A stretch of DNA of 13,411 nt. Origin: Acidobacteriota bacterium (lineage in GTDB: Bacteria > Acidobacteriota > Thermoanaerobaculia > Multivoradales > JAHEKO01). This document shows, one piece after another, positions 9,606-13,411 of the stretch (position 1 is the first letter of the stretch; every line of letters begins with the position of its first letter). Both the position numbers and the translations under genes were made by a program. Location: assembly GCA_027296385.1 (NCBI GenBank), contig JAPUJD010000179.1, positions 1-13,411 on the forward strand. The letters are read 5' to 3'. The notes under the pieces were generated by a model. The model saw only the letters and a program-made list of their open reading frames with translations, did not search any database and was not told the DNA's origin.

Positions 9606-11930
9606 ATGACCGCGACTCCCGTTGCGCCCGCAGGCACTGATCCGAGCCTGTCGAGTTCCCTCGCCGACGTCAGGCTCCGTGCCTTCCTGCCGCTGCTCTA
9701 CGTTGCCTGGGCCGACGGCGATCTGAGCGCCGACGAGATTCGGGGCATCTGCGGCGCCGCCGACTCGGCCGAGGGCAAGGACGAAGACTACTGCCATGCA
9801 CTGGGGCGCTGGCTCGACCCCGAGCAGCCGCCGAGCGCCACCGACCTGCAGGCACTGTTGGCCGCCATTCGCGCGTCTGCGGCCGAGCTCTCGAGCGCAG
9901 AGCGCCGCTCGCTGACGGCCCTGGGCGTCGAGCTCGCCCGCGCCGGCGGTCGGGAGATCAAGCAGAGCGAGCGCGCAGCACTAGAGCGGGTGGAAGACGC
10001 GCTCGGGGTCGTCGGCCATGAGGTGTCGCGACGGCTACTGAGGCCGGAGCGGCCAGCTCCGGTGACGGATCAGGCCACACCGAGCTTCGACGTCGGCGCG
10101 CTCCAGGAGCTGCTCGACCACCCCAACGCCGAGACACGACAGCGGCTGCGAGCTCTCCTCAGCGCGAAGGAGTTCGCCTACGCCTACGACCTGCCGAAGC
10201 GGGAGTACCGGGAGAAAGTCCTCGTCTGGTGCCGCCGGCTCGCTGACGAGGGCTACGGCAGCCTCGGCCTGCCCATGGCGTTTGGCGGCGCCGACGACGC
10301 GCCCGCCTTCCTCGCCGCTTTCGAGACCCTGGCCAGCCACGACCTCAGCCTGCTGGTCAAGTTCGGAGTGCAGTTCGGGCTCTTCGCCGGCAGTATCCAC
10401 CAGCTCGGGACCGAGCAGCACCACCGGGCGTACCTCGAGGACGCCGGGAGCCTCGAGCTCCCCGGCTGCTTCGCCATGACCGAGACTGGCCATGGCTCCA
10501 ACGTGGCCGAGCTCGAGACCATCGCCCGCTACCACAGGGAGAGCGACGAGTTCGAGATCCACACGCCAAACGAAGAGGCCCGCAAGGACTACATCGGCAA
10601 CGCCGCCTGCCATGGCCGCCTGGCGACCGTCTTCGCCCAGCTCGAGATCGGCGCCGAGAGCCATGGTGTGCACGCCTTCGTAGTGCCGATTCGCGACCGG
10701 GATGGCAACCCCGCGCCCGGCGTCACGATCGAGGACTGCGGCGACAAGCTCGGGCTCAACGGAATCGACAACGGACGGCTCCGGTTCGACCGCGTGCGGG
10801 TGCCGCGGGCCAACCTCCTCGATCGCTTTGCCCAGGTCGACGACAAAGGGCGCTATTCGAGTGCCATCGCCAGCCCCACGAAGCGCTTCTTCACCATGCT
10901 CGGAACCCTGGTCGGAGGCCGAGTGAGCGTCGCCCTGGCAGCGCTGACAGCGGCCAAGTCGGCGCTCACGATCGCTGTGCGATACGCCGAGAGAAGACGC
11001 CAGTTCGGTCCCGGCGGCGAAGCGGAAACTACCCTGCTCGACTACCGCACGCACCAGAAAAGGCTGTTGCCGCGCCTGGCCAAGACCTACGCCCTTCACT
11101 TCGCACTTCGGCATCTGGCTCACCGCTACTTGCACGGTTCGGAAGGCACACGCCGCGAGACCGAAGGCCTGGCGGCCGGCCTCAAGGCGCTATCGACCTG
11201 GCATGCCACCGACACCATCCAGGCCTGCCGCGAGGCCTGTGGCGGCCAAGGCTACCTGGCAATCAATCGGTTCGCCGCCCTCAAAGCCGACACCGACGTG
11301 CTCACCACCTTCGAGGGCGACAACACGGTGCTCCTGCAGCTGGTGGCCAAGGGGCTTCTGTCGCGCTACAAGAAGCAATTCGGCGACATGACCTTCATCG
11401 ATCTGCTGCGTTTCGCCGCCTCCCAGGCCGGGACCACCGTCAGCGAGCTCAACCCGATCATCACCCGCAACACCTCCGCCGAGCACCTGCGCGGAGCCCA
11501 GTTCCAGGGCGACGCCCTGCGTTGGCGAGAGGATCACCTGCTGAGCACCCTCGCCCGGCGGTTGCGCCACCGGCTCGAAAACGGCACCGACAGTTTCCGC
11601 ACCCTCATCGAGTGCCAGGATCATGTCGTGTCGCTAGCCAAGGCCCACACCGAGCGCATCGTCTTCGAGCAGTTCAGGCGGGCCATCGACGAGCTCGAGG
11701 AACCCGCCCTGGCGGCGGTACTCGAACCCCTGGCGTCACTCTACGCTCTCGAGAGCATCGAACAGGATCGCGGCTGGTTCCAAGAGCACGGCTACATCGA
11801 GGGTGTCAAGGCCAAGTCCATCCGCAAACAGGTCAACGCGCTGGCGACCGAGATCCGCCCCGACGCGCGGGCTCTGGTCGACGCCTTCGGTATTCCGGAT
11901 GCACTGTTAGCCGCGCCGATAGCGATCTAG
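9606..11930 (+). CDS. Acyl-CoA oxidase/dehydrogenase-type flavoprotein with N-terminal TerB-like domain
   Basis: Of 774 residues, about 20-135 look like a TerB-type helical domain: VAWADGDLSADE (33-44), then a second helical half around 98-134. Residues from about 155 to the end form an acyl-CoA oxidase-type enzyme. CFAMTETGHGSNV (288-300) is the flavin/substrate segment, GDKLGLNGIDNG (379-390) and the helical domain follow, then CREACGGQGY (541-550) and TTFEGDNTVLLQ (567-578), where Glu570 (codon 11313-11315) is the expected catalytic base. This end is closer to peroxisomal-type acyl-CoA oxidases than to short bacterial acyl-CoA dehydrogenases. The predicted reaction is FAD-dependent 2,3-desaturation of acyl-CoA, with O2 (giving H2O2) or another acceptor. 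The start at 9606 is chosen because GGAGG lies five bases upstream; an earlier in-frame ATG at 9474 would extend back into mqnD. Confidence 0.9.
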   Translation: MTATPVAPAGTDPSLSSSLADVRLRAFLPLLYVAWADGDLSADEIRGICGAADSAEGKDEDYCHALGRWLDPEQPPSATDLQALLAAIRASAAELSSAERRSLTALGVELARAGGREIKQSERAALERVEDALGVVGHEVSRRLLRPERPAPVTDQATPSFDVGALQELLDHPNAETRQRLRALLSAKEFAYAYDLPKREYREKVLVWCRRLADEGYGSLGLPMAFGGADDAPAFLAAFETLASHDLSLLVKFGVQFGLFAGSIHQLGTEQHHRAYLEDAGSLELPGCFAMTETGHGSNVAELETIARYHRESDEFEIHTPNEEARKDYIGNAACHGRLATVFAQLEIGAESHGVHAFVVPIRDRDGNPAPGVTIEDCGDKLGLNGIDNGRLRFDRVRVPRANLLDRFAQVDDKGRYSSAIASPTKRFFTMLGTLVGGRVSVALAALTAAKSALTIAVRYAERRRQFGPGGEAETTLLDYRTHQKRLLPRLAKTYALHFALRHLAHRYLHGSEGTRRETEGLAAGLKALSTWHATDTIQACREACGGQGYLAINRFAALKADTDVLTTFEGDNTVLLQLVAKGLLSRYKKQFGDMTFIDLLRFAASQAGTTVSELNPIITRNTSAEHLRGAQFQGDALRWREDHLLSTLARRLRHRLENGTDSFRTLIECQDHVVSLAKAHTERIVFEQFRRAIDELEEPALAAVLEPLASLYALESIEQDRGWFQEHGYIEGVKAKSIRKQVNALATEIRPDARALVDAFGIPDALLAAPIAI

Positions 11931-11960
11931 GGTGCTGCCGAAACGCCCTCGCAGGCGGCC
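11928..11960 (+). repeat. Short post-stop motif, copy 1
   Basis: Starting at the stop codon of the acyl-CoA oxidase-type gene, the order TAGGG, TGCTG (11933-11937), GAA, CCCTCGC (11946-11952) appears. A similar series follows the next plus-strand gene at 12376. The rest of the 103-base gap to the PilZ-like gene has a possible -10, TACAAT at 12010-12015, without a clear -35. Confidence 0.3.
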
Positions 11961-12033
11961 CGCGACGGACTCATGAGTTACTCGCCACAGCTGAATACGC
12001 TTTCTGTCGTACAATCCGCCAAAGGAGGCCGGC

Positions 12034-12378
12034 GTGAGCTTTCTACCAAGAGTCAAGGACAAGCGGCGCTTCGTTCGTGTCGGGGTGCGGCACATCGTCT
12101 CCTTCGCCCACCTCTCCGACGGACTCCCGAAGGAGCCGATGAGCGGACTCGGCCGAACCCTGGACGTAGGAGCCGGCGGCGCGCGCTTGGAAACCGACCG
12201 ACCGCTCGAGATCGGCGAGCACCTGGTGCTCGAGATCGCGTTGGGGTCGCAGATCGTCCACGCCGAGGCGACGGTCGTCCACGTCAGCTCGACCACGCCG
12301 GACATGGTCGCCGCCGGTCTAGCTTTCGACCGCATCCCGGCACCGGATCGAGAAACGCTGACCGCACTCGGATTCTAG
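12034..12378 (+). CDS. PilZ-like domain protein
   Basis: This is a 114-residue single-domain cytoplasmic protein. It starts with GTG, supported by AAAGGAGG at 12021-12028 five bases upstream. KDKRRFVRVGVRH (8-20) fits the first PilZ motif, RxxxR, with Arg11 and Arg15. LDVGAGGARLET (43-54) fits the second motif, (D/N)xSxxG, except that Gly46 replaces Ser. The remaining beta-strand pattern, LEIGEHLVLEIAL, then AEATVVHV and AGLAFDRI, is typical of the PilZ barrel. PilZ proteins bind cyclic di-GMP and alter motility, secretion or polysaccharide synthesis through a partner. Binding may be weaker here because of the Gly. No cyclase, phosphodiesterase or motility gene is nearby, so the partner is unknown. 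Confidence 0.8.
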   Translation: MSFLPRVKDKRRFVRVGVRHIVSFAHLSDGLPKEPMSGLGRTLDVGAGGARLETDRPLEIGEHLVLEIALGSQIVHAEATVVHVSSTTPDMVAAGLAFDRIPAPDRETLTALGF

Positions 12379-12409
12379 GGGCTTGCTGAAGAACCCTCGC
12401 GGGTCGCTG
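12376..12409 (+). repeat. Short post-stop motif, copy 2, between convergent genes
   Basis: This copy begins at the stop codon of the PilZ-like gene. TAGGG, TGCTG (12384-12388), GAA and CCCTCGC (12394-12400) occur in the same order as after the acyl-CoA oxidase-type gene. It fills the 31-base gap between convergent genes, where a terminator is expected, but the only stem visible is the very short CCC/GGG around TCGC. Confidence 0.3.
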
Positions 12410-12916
12410 CTAGTCGGGTCTGATCGGACTCAGCGGGGCATCTTCGACGACGACGCCGAAACCCTTGGCGAGCCACGCCTCGAATCCTCCGTCGATCTGC
12501 ACGACGAAGCGTAGGCCACGGTCGATGAGGAATTGCGCCGCCTGGATCTGACCCACGCTGCCGTTGCCGTCGTAGATCAGCACCGTGTCCTGGTCGGAGA
12601 GGTCGAGCAAGGGCCACAGGTAGCCCAACTCGAGTAGCGGGGCCGATACGGCCCGCTCCAGGTGCCCAGCCGGCGCGAGGTACTCGTCGAAGAGTCGCAC
12701 ATCGAGTACCACCAGCTCCGGGTTGTCGCGCAGCATCTCGAAGCCGACGCCGGGGTTCACCATGCGGTAGCGCGGCCGCGCCTCACCCCCCGCTCCGCTA
12801 CAGGCGAGCCAGAGGACCGAGAGCAGCAGTGTGCAGCCGGCCCGAAGCCGCATCATCGAGCGTCGGCGCAGCTTCGCGCACGACCTCGCCGGCAGCGCGA
12901 GCCCGAGCCGGTCCAT
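12410..12916 (-). CDS. Exported rhodanese-like protein without the catalytic Cys
   Basis: A hydrophobic signal (RLRAGCTLLLSVLWLAC) precedes a single rhodanese domain with VVLDVRLFDEYLAPAGHLERAVSAP-type beginnings and a VQIDGGFEAWLAKGF end. The Cys after LAC could be lipidated, although Trp at -3 is a poor lipobox residue. In active rhodaneses the strand ending LIY leads into a CRxGxR loop; here it reads LIYDGNGSVGQ, with Asp (codon 12569-12571) in the Cys position, so sulfur transfer is not expected. It probably binds something in the envelope. The start is uncertain. ATG at 12916 is four bases after the aconitase-family stop and is used here. ATG at 12856 gives a more normal signal peptide, and GTG at 12946 overlaps the upstream gene. 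None has a good ribosome-binding site. Confidence 0.78.
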   Translation of the reverse strand: MDRLGLALPARSCAKLRRRSMMRLRAGCTLLLSVLWLACSGAGGEARPRYRMVNPGVGFEMLRDNPELVVLDVRLFDEYLAPAGHLERAVSAPLLELGYLWPLLDLSDQDTVLIYDGNGSVGQIQAAQFLIDRGLRFVVQIDGGFEAWLAKGFGVVVEDAPLSPIRPD

Positions 12917-12920
12917 GGTG

Positions 12921-13411
12921 TCAAGCGTCGGCCGCGCCGACTGCACCGCTGAACATGCCTGGGTGATAGGGCGTGATGCGACCCTCGAAGGCCGAGGCCG
13001 CCACGGTCAGCGGCGACGCCAGGTAGAGACGGCCGGGACCGGAGCGACCCTTATAGTTTCGATTGATCGCCGAGACGGTGACCTGGTCGGCTCGGTCGGA
13101 AACGCCGGGACCGCAACCGATGCAGGCCCCGCAGCCGGGCTGGATCAAGCGCACGCCGGCGCGCTCGAAGGTCTCGAGAAAGCCGGCGCGCCGACAGTAG
13201 TCCTCGACTTCCTGCGAGCCGAACTGAATGAAAAACTCGACCCCCTCGGCTACTCTCCGGCCCGCTGTGACGGCCTCCACCACCACCTGATGGTAGAACT
13301 TCAGGTCGTCGATCTTGCCGGCCGTGCAGCTGCCGCCGTAGGCGATGTCGATGGCGACCTCGCCCAACTCGTCGATGTAGGCACCGTTCGTCGGATCCGA
13401 CGGAATGCCGT
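12921..13411 (-). CDS. Aconitase-family hydratase, C-terminal part (runs off the window)
   Basis: The frame is open to the right edge and reads GIPSDPTNGAYIDEL at its beginning, so the gene continues beyond 13411; a TTG at 13367 is internal, not a start. The fragment contains the expected [4Fe-4S] ligands of the aconitase/isopropylmalate dehydratase superfamily: one Cys in YGGSCTAGK (13314-13340) and the pair in PGCGAC, followed by INRNYKGRSGPG and YLASPLTVAASAFEG. The last three favour an aconitase-type enzyme over LeuC, consistent with icd and sucCD nearby. After the first Cys the sequence is TAGK, where classical aconitases have TNS, and an extra Cys follows in CIGCGPG. This suggests a divergent subfamily whose substrate (citrate, homocitrate or related) is not certain. 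Confidence 0.88.
   Translation of the reverse strand, partial: GIPSDPTNGAYIDELGEVAIDIAYGGSCTAGKIDDLKFYHQVVVEAVTAGRRVAEGVEFFIQFGSQEVEDYCRRAGFLETFERAGVRLIQPGCGACIGCGPGVSDRADQVTVSAINRNYKGRSGPGRLYLASPLTVAASAFEGRITPYHPGMFSGAVGAADA

Noticed and set aside
13367..13411. TTG at 13365-13367 as the start of the aconitase-family gene
   Set aside because: The frame continues upstream to the window edge with a plausible family sequence (GIPSDPTNGAYIDEL), so the gene is simply cut by the window.

Overview
The window is GC-rich (roughly two thirds G+C), gene-dense and bacterial. It carries no rRNA, tRNA, CRISPR array or insertion sequence that I can see. The gene content is TCA-cycle enzymes next to ndk, a futalosine-pathway menaquinone gene (MqnD), a membrane-bound SpoIIE-type phosphatase and an acyl-CoA oxidase-type flavoprotein. 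Together with the codon bias this suggests a respiring, menaquinone-using bacterium, perhaps Acidobacteriota or a deltaproteobacterial-type lineage. That placement is inference; nothing here fixes the taxon.

Layout. Positions 116-9506 form one long run of minus-strand genes. In transcription order they are mqnD, icd (NADP-type isocitrate dehydrogenase), a TTG-started CPBP-like/SpoIIE membrane phosphatase, sucC, sucD, an S51-peptidase-like protein, ndk, an alpha/beta hydrolase, and a small secreted His/Tyr/Arg-rich protein with a tandem-repeat tail. sucC and sucD overlap by one base, and most other gaps are 20-70 bases, so much of the run is probably co-transcribed. A 99-base divergent gap (9507-9605) separates it from two plus-strand genes: a 774-residue acyl-CoA oxidase-type protein with an N-terminal TerB-like domain, and a small PilZ-like protein. 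The PilZ-like gene converges on a minus-strand pair at the right edge: an aconitase-family gene cut by the window end, followed 4 bases later by an exported rhodanese-fold protein.

How the genes fit together. Aconitase family, Icd and SucCD cover consecutive TCA-cycle reactions. Ndk can redistribute the nucleoside triphosphate made by SucCD. MqnD feeds menaquinone synthesis, and the acyl-CoA oxidase-type enzyme would act on fatty acyl-CoA, so the theme is central carbon and respiratory metabolism.

The less ordinary features are proteins with a recognisable fold but altered key residues. The S51-like protein has Ala where the nucleophilic Ser belongs, the rhodanese has Asp where the catalytic Cys belongs, the CPBP-like membrane domain lacks its Glu pair, the PilZ-like protein lacks the Ser of its second motif, and the aconitase-family protein has AGK after its first cluster Cys instead of the usual NS. 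The TerB-like/acyl-CoA oxidase fusion is the most unusual domain arrangement. I do not see a complete novel defence, secretion or mobile system.
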